A DNA stretch of 64,000 nt, from assembly GCF_002088275.1 (NCBI RefSeq), contig NZ_AQQS01000006.1, forward strand, positions 62,001 to 126,000, in the 5' to 3' direction. Positions 27,661-36,400 of this stretch are shown here, piece after piece. The stretch is from Aurantimonas sp. 22II-16-19i (GTDB taxonomy: Bacteria > Pseudomonadota > Alphaproteobacteria > Rhizobiales > Rhizobiaceae). The notes beneath the pieces were generated by a model. The model did not search any database and had not been told where the DNA came from. It saw only the letters and a list, made by a program, of their open reading frames with translations. Position numbers and translations under genes: made by a program. Numbering within the stretch: position 1 is the stretch's first letter; every line of letters begins with the position of its first letter.

Positions 27661-28289
27661 CGGGATCTCACTGCGGTCTCGGGTCCGATCGGGGTGTCTT
27701 CCCAGTCGATGCGGACGATCCTTCTCAGCGCCAGCGCTATGACGGCACCGACGGGCTCACTGCTCTCGCGCATCGCGGAAGCGGCTTCCACGAGCGTGAT
27801 CGGCGACATCTCGGCCAGATACGCGAGCAGCCGTACCCGGTCGCCGAGCGGCACTACGCGTTTCGCGTAGCGCATGGCGTCGCGGGCGTTCGAAAGGAGC
27901 GGTTCTTGACGAATCTCGTCTTCGGGGACCGCTCGATATGCGACCAAGGGATCGACCGGGGTCAGGCCGGTCTCGCCGGCGTCGAGGAAGCGGTCGCGGC
28001 CGTCGGTGCCGCGGACGAGGAAGTCAGGCACGCGCTCGATGACCTCCCCGTCGCCATCGGCGAATTCCACGACGGCCGGCAGGCACCACCAGGCGGCAAC
28101 GTCCGGGTCGAGATCCAGCAGCAGACCGAGGTCGCGCGCGAGCGCAGACCGGAATGCCGGCCGGCCGAGGCAGCGCACAGTGCCGGCCGGGCCGAAGCGG
28201 CGGCTCGACGCGCGACGTCGCGCCTCCGTCAGGAGGCTCTCGGGGAGAACGGGAATATCGGAAGGGGAATGATCGAGGCGGAGGCTCAT
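27657..28289 (-). CDS. TnsA-like protein with apparently lost catalytic residues
   Basis: 210-residue protein. The central part follows the TnsA endonuclease pattern: ALARDLGLLLDLDPDVAAW, then RVPDFLVRGTDG, then a beta strand. Family members keep a Glu before the first motif, an Asp in PDF and a (Q/E)xK on the next strand. Here the first position appears to be Arg/Ser and the last strand reads FLDAG, with no Lys, so only the Asp remains. The C-terminal 70 residues look like a winged helix (RLLAYLAEMSPITLVEAASAM). It is translationally coupled to the FtsH-like protease. The start MSLRLDH at 28289 is preferred over 28373. Confidence 0.5.
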   Translation of the reverse strand: MSLRLDHSPSDIPVLPESLLTEARRRASSRRFGPAGTVRCLGRPAFRSALARDLGLLLDLDPDVAAWWCLPAVVEFADGDGEVIERVPDFLVRGTDGRDRFLDAGETGLTPVDPLVAYRAVPEDEIRQEPLLSNARDAMRYAKRVVPLGDRVRLLAYLAEMSPITLVEAASAMRESSEPVGAVIALALRRIVRIDWEDTPIGPETAVRSR

Positions 28290-28420
28290 GGTCGTCGTCC
28301 GGAGATGCCGTGAAGGGGCGATCGCCGGGCGACGGGCGAAGAGCCCTATCCGGCGGTGCGATGCGTCGGGCACTTTGCCACGACGGCTACGGTCATCTTC
28401 GTGCGCTTGATCATGGACGA

Positions 28421-28435
28421 GAACGTAATAAGAAC
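28421..28435. promoter_or_regulatory. Putative LexA (SOS) box
   Basis: GAACGTAATAAGAAC matches the alphaproteobacterial LexA consensus GAAC-N7-GAAC (equivalently GTTC-N7-GTTC) exactly. It lies in the gap between the leftward TnsA-like/protease operon (start 28289) and the rightward small gene at 28488, so it could control either. A second exact match lies at 49275-49289 in the same island. Confidence 0.55.
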
Positions 28436-28451
28436 ATTAGCTGTCGGTCAA

Positions 28452-28469
28452 CCCCGATTCTGCTCGGGG
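28452..28469. promoter_or_regulatory. Hairpin upstream of the small gene at 28488
   Basis: CCCCGA (28452-28457) and TCGGGG (28464-28469) form a six-base stem, extended to AACCCCGA/TCGGGG-GTT with a bulged G, around a six-base loop. It lies between the putative LexA box and the ribosome-binding site, so it would fold in the leader of the 28488 transcript. It could be an attenuator or an operator; there is no following U-tract. Confidence 0.3.
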
Positions 28470-28487
28470 GTTCTCATGGAGGTCGTC

Positions 28488-28673
28488 ATGGCGAAGGCGG
28501 AGAAGTCGACGGTCGATCTTCCGGAGGTCCCGGACGACGTGGTCGAGGCCGCGATCGCGGAGGCCGGCGGCGACCCGCGCGAGGCGGTCCGCGGCCTGAT
28601 CCGCGGGCAGCACGAGATCGAAGAGCGGCTCATCCGGCAGATCTCGGCCGGCTACGTCAGGCGGAAGCGATGA
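28488..28673 (+). CDS. Small hypothetical protein
   Basis: 61-residue acidic protein, mostly helical by composition (DVVEAAIAEAGGDPREAVRGL, then HEIEERLI). The start at 28488 is chosen because GGAGG lies about six bases upstream; an ATG at 28476 is also in frame. No family recognised. Its stop overlaps a following ATG by four bases, suggesting a small operon. Confidence 0.5.
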   Translation: MAKAEKSTVDLPEVPDDVVEAAIAEAGGDPREAVRGLIRGQHEIEERLIRQISAGYVRRKR

Positions 28674-28771
28674 GCGGACGCGCACGACACTGCCGTCCAC
28701 TCGGCAGCTTCGCCGACCGCGAGCCGGACGCCGTGGACTATGAAATGCGGACGGCGCTGCTTCTCGCCTGA
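28670..28771 (+). CDS. Very small ORF coupled to the preceding gene
   Basis: 33 codons starting at an ATG that overlaps the preceding stop (ATGA). Nothing in the sequence identifies a function, and it overlaps the next reading frame by 32 bases, so one of the two may not be expressed. Listed because of the coupled start. Confidence 0.25.
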   Translation: MSGRARHCRPLGSFADREPDAVDYEMRTALLLA

Positions 28772-28943
28772 GGAGGAGATCCCGCCGGACATGCGGGCCC
28801 GGATCGCGATCACCCGCCCGCGCGTCGACTGGCAGGAATACGAAGACGCTCGCCGCCTCGTCGCCGAGCATCTTGTCGTGCGGATCCGGGAACTCGTCGA
28901 ATGCAGCCGACGCGGCAGCGCCTCCCGCGGTGGGCATGGATAG
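28740..28943 (+). CDS. Small hypothetical protein
   Basis: 67-residue basic protein with a plausible helical stretch (RVDWQEYEDARRLVAEHLVVRI). A later in-frame ATG at 28791 (MRARIAIT) could be the real start. It follows the 28488 gene in the same direction. No family recognised. Confidence 0.4.
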   Translation: MKCGRRCFSPEEEIPPDMRARIAITRPRVDWQEYEDARRLVAEHLVVRIRELVECSRRGSASRGGHG

Positions 28944-29035
28944 CCTCGTGATCGAAATTTGGCGACCGGCCGCCGGGATGGACGGCCGGTTCCGATGCGC
29001 TGAGAACTTGCCGAACTACGGCAGAGCCAGCGCCC

Positions 29036-29665
29036 CTATTGCGGCCCGACGAGCGGCTCGCAGCCCTCCATGCAGGCAGTCGTCTTCGCCAGCGTCTTCG
29101 TGTCCATCGGCTCGAAGCCGTCACGGTTCGGCATCTCGACCTTCGGCAGCGTGTTCTTGTCCATCACCGCATCGTCCGGGACGATCCCGTTGAGATTCAG
29201 GACATAGGCCGAGACCGCATAGACTTGGTCCGGCGTCAGCGACTGCGGAGCGTTGAACGGCATGGCGCGATGGACGTAGTCGTAGAGCGTTGTGGCGTAC
29301 GGCCAGTAGCTGCCGACGGTCTTCACCGGCTTGTTCGTCGCAAGCGTGCCCTTGCCGCCGACGAGGCGGCCGCCGACCATGCCTTCGCCGCCCTCGCCCG
29401 TCTCGCCGTGGCAGGCGGCACAGGTGCTGGCGAAGATCTCCTTGCCGTCCGCCACCGAGCCGCTGCCGTCCGGCAGGTTCTGGCCATCCGGCGAGATGTC
29501 GATGTTCCAGGCCTTCACCAGGTCGGCCGACGGCTTCGAGCCGATCCCGAGCGGCTGGTCGGGCGTGCTCTTGGCCGCCGACTGAGCGAAGCCGACGGCG
29601 GTGGAAGCGACGACGAACCCGGCGGCCAGCGCCGCGACGGTCTTAAGCTCCGGCAGCATAGGCAT
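29036..29665 (-). CDS. soxD: SoxD-type c-type cytochrome subunit of sulfite dehydrogenase
   Basis: 209-residue exported cytochrome c. A signal peptide (VAALAAGFVVASTAVGFAQ) precedes one haem-binding CAACH at about residue 82, with a distal Met candidate in RAMPFNAPQSL. The segment VGSYWPYATTLYDYVHRAMP is typical of SoxD/SorB-like partners. It accepts electrons from the SoxC molybdenum subunit in the periplasm. The start at 29665 has a strong GGGGAGG site six bases upstream and overlaps the soxC end by 23 bases, so the pair is coupled. The last 20 residues contain CMEGC, which lacks the His of a second haem site. Confidence 0.85.
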   Translation of the reverse strand: MPMLPELKTVAALAAGFVVASTAVGFAQSAAKSTPDQPLGIGSKPSADLVKAWNIDISPDGQNLPDGSGSVADGKEIFASTCAACHGETGEGGEGMVGGRLVGGKGTLATNKPVKTVGSYWPYATTLYDYVHRAMPFNAPQSLTPDQVYAVSAYVLNLNGIVPDDAVMDKNTLPKVEMPNRDGFEPMDTKTLAKTTACMEGCEPLVGPQ

Positions 29666-30926
29666 TGGTCACCTCCCCGTTCTGGCCGATCTTCCACGGC
29701 GCGATGGCGTTGTAGTGATAGGTGTAGGCATTGCCGCGCTCGGAGATGAGGTCCTCCCGCGTCGGCTGGACGTAGCCGGTCTCGTCGGTCACCCGGCTGG
29801 CGATGACCGTCGGCGAGCCGTCCCAGCGCCAAGGCAGCCGAAATCGCGTCAGCGCCTTCGGCAGCGGCTCCCCGTCGAGCGTCGCCTCCGCCCAGGAGCG
29901 CCCGCCATCGACGGAGACGTCGACCTTCTTCACCCGGCCGGCGCCGGACCAGGCGATGCCGGAGATCTGGACCGGCCCCGGGCCGCCCTCGATCATGCCG
30001 CCGGCGGCCGGGCTGGTGATCACCGATTTCGCCTGCATGGTGAAGGTGAACTGCCGGGCGCGCCCGTCTGGCATCAGGTCGGTGTATTTCGAGGTTTCCT
30101 CGCGCGTTTCGAACGGCTTGTCGCCGACCTTCAGCCGCCGCAGCCACTTGATGCTCATATTGCCCTCGAAGCCCGGCAGGAGGAGGCGCACCGGGTAGCC
30201 TTGTTCCGGTCGCAGCGCCTCGCCGTTCTGGCCGAAGGCGATCAGCGCGTCGTCGAGCGCCTTCTCCATCGGGATGGAGCGGGTCATCGCCGCGGCGTCC
30301 GCGCCTTCGGCGAGGATCCACTTGCCCTCGGGCTTGACGCCAACGGCGTCGAGGAGCGTCGACAGGCGCACGCCGGTCCATTCGACGCAGGACAGAAGGC
30401 CGTGTGAGGTCTGGACGTTCGCGGCCGGCTTGCTGCCGTACTCCGACAGGGAGTTGCCCGAACACTCGAGGAAGTGGACGACCGAGACCGCAGGGAACCG
30501 CATCAGGTCGTTCATGGTGAAGATCAGTGGTCGATCGACCAGACCGTGGATCATCAGCTCGTGCTGGTCGGGATCGATCGTCGGCACGCCGTTGTGGTGG
30601 CGCTCGTAGAACAGCCCGTTCGGCGTGATGATCCCGTGCAGATCCTGCAGCGGCGTGAAGCTCCAGGACGACAGGTCGGTCGGCGTCCCGTCCGTCGGGC
30701 GGCGCACCACGTCCTTCTCAAACGGCGATGGAACGCCGTAGGGCGGCGTGACGATCGGCTGCCCCTGCTCCAGCATCGACTGCGGGACCAGCGGCCCGGC
30801 CGCCTGCGCCATCGCCGAACGCGTCCCGAGGATCCCGGCCCCGCCCAGCGCCGCCCCGCCGAGCGCGGCTGTCGCAAGGACGCGCCGCCTCCCCGGATCG
30901 AATGTCTGCCTGCTGTCCTTGACCAT
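29643..30926 (-). CDS. soxC: SoxC molybdopterin sulfite dehydrogenase subunit
   Basis: 427-residue sulfite-oxidase-family protein. A twin-arginine signal (RRRVLATAALGG) exports it folded. The molybdenum-coordinating Cys is in HFLECSGNS, followed by the Moco-domain motif LLPGFEGNMSIKWLRRL and the C-terminal dimerisation domain with SVDGGRSWAEA. SoxC with SoxD oxidises sulfane sulfur or sulfite-level intermediates in the Sox pathway. No soxXAYZB genes are in the window, so this pair would have to act alone or with chromosomal partners elsewhere. The start at 30926 has GGAGG upstream. Confidence 0.9.
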   Translation of the reverse strand: MVKDSRQTFDPGRRRVLATAALGGAALGGAGILGTRSAMAQAAGPLVPQSMLEQGQPIVTPPYGVPSPFEKDVVRRPTDGTPTDLSSWSFTPLQDLHGIITPNGLFYERHHNGVPTIDPDQHELMIHGLVDRPLIFTMNDLMRFPAVSVVHFLECSGNSLSEYGSKPAANVQTSHGLLSCVEWTGVRLSTLLDAVGVKPEGKWILAEGADAAAMTRSIPMEKALDDALIAFGQNGEALRPEQGYPVRLLLPGFEGNMSIKWLRRLKVGDKPFETREETSKYTDLMPDGRARQFTFTMQAKSVITSPAAGGMIEGGPGPVQISGIAWSGAGRVKKVDVSVDGGRSWAEATLDGEPLPKALTRFRLPWRWDGSPTVIASRVTDETGYVQPTREDLISERGNAYTYHYNAIAPWKIGQNGEVTNAYAAGA

Positions 30927-30940
30927 CGGTTCCTCCCTGA

Positions 30941-30955
30941 TTGTTCCAAGAACAA
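30941..30955. promoter_or_regulatory. Perfect palindrome just upstream of soxC
   Basis: TTGTTC and GAACAA (30941-30946 and 30950-30955) form a perfect six-base inverted repeat with a CAA spacer, 14 bases upstream of the soxC start codon. The spacing does not fit the LexA direct-repeat box; an ArsR-type or other dimeric repressor site is possible. No regulator gene lies beside it. Confidence 0.35.
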
Positions 30956-31025
30956 CTAGGCAGGGATCACCGAGCGTCACGCGACTTTCGGCGGCCTCTG
31001 GCGGTCGGATGCGGGCCGCGGCGGT

Positions 31026-31570
31026 CTAGACGAGTCCCAGTTCGCTCAGCACGGGCAACACGGCAGGACGGAGCGTGTAGCGTACGCTCCCCTGACCGCG
31101 CTCCTTCTGGATGAGGACGGATGATTGGTCCTCATGATCCTCCACGAACCGCCGGAAGCAGCCGAACCGGTCATAGACCAGGTGCTCGATCGCCAAGGAG
31201 AGATCGCCTTTGCCGTAGGCCTTCAGGGCATCGGCATAGGAGCCGCCGGGGTTGGCGGCGATCCAGGACAGGATCCGCCTCTCGTCCTCCGACGCCGGAT
31301 GGAACTCGAGAAGGCATACCGGGTGGCGGACGCGAGGTCGTAGTTCTCGACGACACCTTCGGCCTCGATCATTTTCGCCGCCGTGTCGCCGTCGTACTCG
31401 ATCGGGCGCTTCGCCAGTTCGGCATCGCAGGCCTCGATCAGGTCCAGGAGCCGATTGGCCTCGCCCCGGCGACGCATCTCCTTCACGTCCTTCGTCGACT
31501 GGACGGGAAGGCGCTCGATGACCTTGCGGACGGCGTCGGGCAAGAATGCGGCGGTGGGCATGCATGTCAT
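31026..31570 (-). pseudogene. Frameshifted hypothetical gene
   Basis: The N-terminal half reads in one frame from an ATG at 31570 (or 31561): PTAAFLPDAVRKVIERLPVQ to VVENYDLASATRYA. Near 31310-31320 the coherent sequence continues in the next frame as LLEFHPASEDERRILSWIAA and runs to SELGLV at 31026. Joined, the product would be about 180 residues with a winged-helix-like C-terminus. A single-base indel or a sequencing error explains it; programmed frameshifting is less likely because no slippery heptamer is evident. The 5' end overlaps the metallophosphoesterase stop. No family recognised. Confidence 0.55.
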
Positions 31571-32385
31571 GTATCGGTTTCGGCCGCGTTGAGCGAAACG
31601 ATCGAATCCGCTCGGAAGCCGCTGTTCTCGTCGGCCCGGCCCAGCGGGTTCGCAAGGATCCGCGTCCCGGCGATCGTGTAGTCGCTGCCGGCGTGGATGT
31701 GTCCATGGACCCACAGGGCCGGCCGCCACGCTGCTATCTCGGGCTCGAGGTCGCTGGCGTAGCAGTGGTTCAGCGGATCGTCCGGCAGCGACAGCGGCCG
31801 CAGGCTCGGCGCATGATGCGTGACGACGATCGTGCGGGCAGGATTGGCATCCTCGGCGAAGGCTCCGGCCAGGAACCGCCGCGAGGCTCGGTGCCAGTCC
31901 AGCGTGTCGCTCGGCGTGATCCGGCGCGAACGGCGTGTGGACGAGTTCCGGTGGATGCAGTGGTAGTCGTTCATCCACCTGTTCGCGTCCGCGAACGCAT
32001 GCCGCCTCGTCGCGTGATGCCGCGAGCGCAGGTCGGTCCACAACGTCGCGCCGAGGAAGCGGATGCCCGCGATCTCGACGGCGTCGTCGGACAGGAGCGT
32101 GACCCCGAGCCGCGCCGCCAGATCACGGCCAGCCGAAAGCTCGTTCTCGATCGTGAAGCCGAACGGACCGCCGTCGCGATACCAGTCGTGGTTTCCCGGA
32201 ACGTAGATCGTCGGCGTGCCGGGGAAACGCTCGCCCAGCCAGGCAAGCGACGACGTCAGCCGGCCGGCGCAGTCGCCGGCGACGATCGCGACGTCGAACG
32301 GCGCGGTGATCTCGGTGGCGGGGTCGAACGGTCGGCCGCCGTCGTTCTGGTGGAGATCGGACAGGATGAGAAGGCGCAGATTCAT
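31567..32385 (-). CDS. Calcineurin-like metallophosphoesterase
   Basis: 272-residue protein with the complete metallophosphoesterase motif series: ILSDLHQND (D-x-H), VAGDCAG (G-D), VPGNHDWYRD (G-N-H-D), THHAPS and WVHGHIHAG (G-H-x-H). Substrate is unknown; such proteins include phosphodiesterases and nucleic-acid phosphatases. The start MNLRLLILSD at 32385 places the first motif at the N-terminus as usual. Its end overlaps the frameshifted gene by four bases, so the two were probably one operon. Confidence 0.85.
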   Translation of the reverse strand: MNLRLLILSDLHQNDGGRPFDPATEITAPFDVAIVAGDCAGRLTSSLAWLGERFPGTPTIYVPGNHDWYRDGGPFGFTIENELSAGRDLAARLGVTLLSDDAVEIAGIRFLGATLWTDLRSRHHATRRHAFADANRWMNDYHCIHRNSSTRRSRRITPSDTLDWHRASRRFLAGAFAEDANPARTIVVTHHAPSLRPLSLPDDPLNHCYASDLEPEIAAWRPALWVHGHIHAGSDYTIAGTRILANPLGRADENSGFRADSIVSLNAAETDT

Positions 32386-32528
32386 GGCGCCGGACCTCGA
32401 GACTGGCCGGTGCATGAAGCCCGGCGGAGATGGAAAGCCGCCCGTCATGAGGGCGCACGATGGTGATCGCCGGCAGCGTCAGCGCTGCGGCGTCCTCTTC
32501 ATCACGACGGGCTTTCTCGTCTCGTAGG

Positions 32529-33470
32529 TCATGCGTCAGGCATACTCCTGCTGCTTTCCAGAGTCGAGAAAGGCCAGACCTTCATGGTTTCCGGTCTCAT
32601 TCTGGTGCAGGCGTCGAGCGGGGGCCTCAGCTTGAACAAGCGAGATCGTGTCCCGATGTCGAACACGCGGTATATCTGCCAGCCTTCGGTCCTCTCACCG
32701 ACTTCGATTTCGTTCCGCGAGAGGAAAAAGGGCACATACTGTGATCCACGCGTGGATTTCACCTCGATGAACTTCTTCTTCTCCGTTTGCGGGTCCACGG
32801 AGACGATGTCATAGCCGTGGCCGTCTCCCTCATCGCGAGAAACCCATCGAACTTCGCTCAGAAGATCCCGCCTTCCTTCGGCGATCATGTTCTGTTGCTC
32901 GAAGTCGAAGACGAACTGTTCGCCACGCAGTCCGAGGATCCTGTTCTTGGCGTCCCGCGCCGCCGGGTCGAACTTCCGGACCAGCCGCGACAGCGCCTCC
33001 ATCTGTTCTGCTGACGCGTTCCTGAGAGGAGGTATCGGTTCTACGACGTCGAAGGACGTAGCGTCCGCCTTTCGGCCCGGCTTCGGCGACGGCCTGTCGC
33101 TCCGCGGAGAGAAGTTCTCGAGAAACTCGAGGTCGGCAGGATAGCCGGCGAGACGCCGTTCGATGGCAGCAAAGAGACTCTGCTGGAAGTTCATCTTCCT
33201 GGCGTATCCGGTCAGGTGCGTGAATCCGAGTTCGGACAGTACGGCTGAAACGTTCATCAGCTTTAACTCGACGGAGCGTTTGGTTCTCTCGAGCCGGTCC
33301 TGCGCCTCCTGGCGAATATGAGACTTGATGAAGTCGACACGATCGTGCTCGAGTCGCATCATCCTGAGATACGTTTCAACCAGGAAGTCGTTGTCCTCGT
33401 CCGACCAGTCGGTCCCGTTCTTGGACGGAACCTCCTTCTCATCTTCCTCCCCCGAAGCTACGTCTGTCAC
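32529..33470 (-). CDS. DUF3883-type nuclease-like protein attached to the Druantia operon
   Basis: 313-residue protein. The C-terminal third looks like a DUF3883/PD-(D/E)xK nuclease core: ILGLRGEQFVFDFE, GDGHGYDIVSVDP and FIEVKST give the order E...D...ExK. The N-terminal half is helical and charged. The start is a GTG at 33470 whose GTGA overlaps the druE stop, so it is translated directly after the helicase. DUF3883 proteins are frequent companions of defence helicases and methylases; a role as an accessory effector of this system is an inference. Confidence 0.65.
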   Translation of the reverse strand: MTDVASGEEDEKEVPSKNGTDWSDEDNDFLVETYLRMMRLEHDRVDFIKSHIRQEAQDRLERTKRSVELKLMNVSAVLSELGFTHLTGYARKMNFQQSLFAAIERRLAGYPADLEFLENFSPRSDRPSPKPGRKADATSFDVVEPIPPLRNASAEQMEALSRLVRKFDPAARDAKNRILGLRGEQFVFDFEQQNMIAEGRRDLLSEVRWVSRDEGDGHGYDIVSVDPQTEKKKFIEVKSTRGSQYVPFFLSRNEIEVGERTEGWQIYRVFDIGTRSRLFKLRPPLDACTRMRPETMKVWPFSTLESSRSMPDA

Positions 33471-36400
33471 GTACCGTTCCTTACGACATCGATCGCCGCC
33501 AGAGGCCGTCGTGCAAGCTCGAACGTATCGATGAGCGCGACATCCTCGGGAATGTCGAGGCGCTCCCTGAGAGTTTCCAACGACCACAACGGGTGAACCA
33601 CGACCGCCCACCTGTTTCCATCGCGATCGACCGTGAAGCCCGGAAGGTCGAGCTTGCCGATCGCTCGCCGACGGCGGCCCGGGACATAGCTTTCCACTTC
33701 GTCTGCCATTGCGGCGGCCATCCGCGGCCAGTCCTCGAGTTCGAAGTTTTCGGAGAAGCGACCGTCCAGCCCGCACATGAAGCCGGCGTCCGAAAAGGCG
33801 CGCAGGTACGAGATCCCCAAGCGCCAGTCGAGCAGGCCGTGATAGTTCCGGTTGTCATACCTCTGCAGGCATAGATAGCACGACGTGTCGCAGGATTTCC
33901 TGTGATCGTGCGTACTGCTCTTCGCCTCCAAGGCCTTGCGTGGCCAAACGTCTCGTTCGTCCAGCATGCTGCGGATCAGGTGTGGCACGGCATTGTCGCC
34001 GGTCTGGAGATGACGGCAAAATCCCGAGCCGTTGGCAAGACTGTCGGCGATCTGCAGGAACGGTCTCATGCCGCCGTCCGGTCCGCTGGCCGAGCGTGGC
34101 GACAGGATCTCGAACTCCTCCGGTGCGACGTCGAGATCCAGCGCAGCGCGCTGGACCACCATCTGAGTCGCGGTGATCGCGGCCGCCCGGATGCTGGTCA
34201 GTTCCGGCAGACGCTCGCCGAAGGGCGAAGAGTCGATCTCCCTGATCCGCAAAGCCGGGTTCAGGTAGCGGGGCGAAATCTGGAGGGCATTCGTCCGCTT
34301 CGAAGACGCTAGCCATCCGTGGACAAGCGGATCCCCCGAAAGTGTGAAGCGACGATCGTCAACGAGATCGCCTTGAACGGCCTGGTCGAGCAGCACCGTA
34401 TCGACCTCGCGGCCGAAGATCCGCCGCTTCGGGAACCCCCTGACCGGTTGCGTGTCCACGACTTCACGCACGGAGAACCCGTAGGGCTCGCCTTCCGGCA
34501 CTTCAGGGCCCGGATTGACGGTGTGAATCTCGGTGACTTCCTGAAAGTAGACGTCGAGATTCCCGGTCGTATCCGGCTCCTGCAAGGTGCCGATGCTCGA
34601 CAGCTTCAGGCTCCGGCGCCCGCCGACCCTGACGTCGTCCTGGCGCGGCGAGAAGTCCGTTCGATATCCCGCCGGACTGATGCATGCACGCCGATTCGCC
34701 TCGTCGATCGACGAGCCGCAGACGGCGCATTCGAGAAGGTCGCGTTGCCAGTTGCCGCACGCCGAGCAGTAGCCGAGGACATACTTGTCCTTGTACCAGT
34801 TGCCGTAGGGCGCGACGTCTACTTCCTTGTGTGACGAGAGATCGGGAAGTTCCCCGGTGAAACCGACGGCGAGATGCCGCTCCTTGTCCCGGACGACTAC
34901 GCTCCCAGGGGCGAAGTCGAAGATCGCCATATCTTGATCCCGGTCGATCGTGTCCCAGCCGTCGAACTCGCCGTTCCCCTGCTTATCCATCTCAAGGTAG
35001 AGATTCCGGCTGCGCGTCGGCATTCCGTAGAGCGGAAAGAGGCCGTTCTCCGCCATCGCGGAGGCCAGGCCCGTGGCTTGGAGACCGAACTCTTCCTCCA
35101 TGCCTGCGATGGCGCCGAGAAGCGCGTCCCGGGAAACGAGTCCCAGAAGATCCCCCTCGTCCACCGAACACGAGGAGGCGAGAAGGCTCGCAAGCTTGCG
35201 GCGATGTCCCTCCGTCGTGTCCAGGGCGTCCGAGAGCCTGCGCGGCCACTCTTCGTCGGACGCGAAATACTTGGAGCACCTCACGAACTCGCCGTGGAAG
35301 TCTCCCGGTACCAAATCGTCGCCCGCCCATTCGTCGCCTGCTTCTTCGCGCAGGACGTCGAAGGCGGCGATCATCCAGAACTTTCGCAGAAGCCTCGCCG
35401 GAATATCGGTCAACCCGTTGGTGAGGAAGGGCGGCGGCGGTGCGTCCCCGGTGATCGCGACAGGGTTTCGGAAGTAGTGCAGGTCGTGGGAGCGGCTGCG
35501 GCAGACGGTATAGACGGACGAGAACGCCTGACCACGACGCCCTGCCCGACCGACGCGCTGCTGATAGTTGAACCGCTGCGGCGGCATGTTCGCCTGGTAG
35601 ACCGCCTGGAGCGCTCCGATGTCGACGCCGACCTCCATCGTCGTCGTCACCGAGAGAAGATCGATCTCATGCGCGCTTCGTCGGAGATCGAAGGCACCTG
35701 CGCTCTCGCCCTGCCTGGTGACGAAGATCCCTTTGAACTGCTGAAGGCGTTCGCTCGGATCTCCGGTCTGACCGGTCAATTCCTGGCAGCGCAGGCGGAA
35801 CGGCTCGCCTCCGCCCTTCATGGCTCGGACGACACGCGCACCCAGGAAATTCCCGTCGCGCAGTTCGTCGACAACCCCGGAAGCTTTCTGCGGCAGCGGC
35901 TCGGCGCAACGGGTGCATCGCCCGAAGCCCTTGTGCAGATGAACCCTCGAGCACCTCTCGCAGCGCCAGAACGGATCGCCGGGACGTGTCGGACGAAGGA
36001 AGAGCTTGCGGACGTCGATCTTGCCGTTGCGATGACCGGCCGTGTCGATCTCTCGCAGGAACTCCTCTACGACAAGTGCCGCGGCCGCGTCGGTTCCGAA
36101 TATCGATCTTGCGAGTTCGCGGAAGCGTCGGCTTCTTGAAACGTCATGCCAGCTATCCCAAGGCTTGGCGTCCTCGACCTTCATGAACCGGTTCGGCACG
36201 ATCCTGTACGCGTCGCCGAACATTCGGAGCAACGCGTCCTTGCGGTCCAACTCGTCCGTATAGGCCTGGGTCCCGTAGAAGCTCGGCCAGCCGAGACCGG
36301 TCTCCTCGATCGCGAAATAGGTCTTGCTGAACAGGAGGTCCGTGGCCTCCGGGCTTTGCTGAAGCTCCAGTTGCGAGCGAGCGTCATCGAGCTTCTTCGC

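Noticed and set aside
31300-31330. Programmed ribosomal frameshift in the 31.0-31.6 kb gene
   Set aside because: No slippery heptamer or stimulatory hairpin is apparent at the switch. A mutation or sequencing error is simpler.
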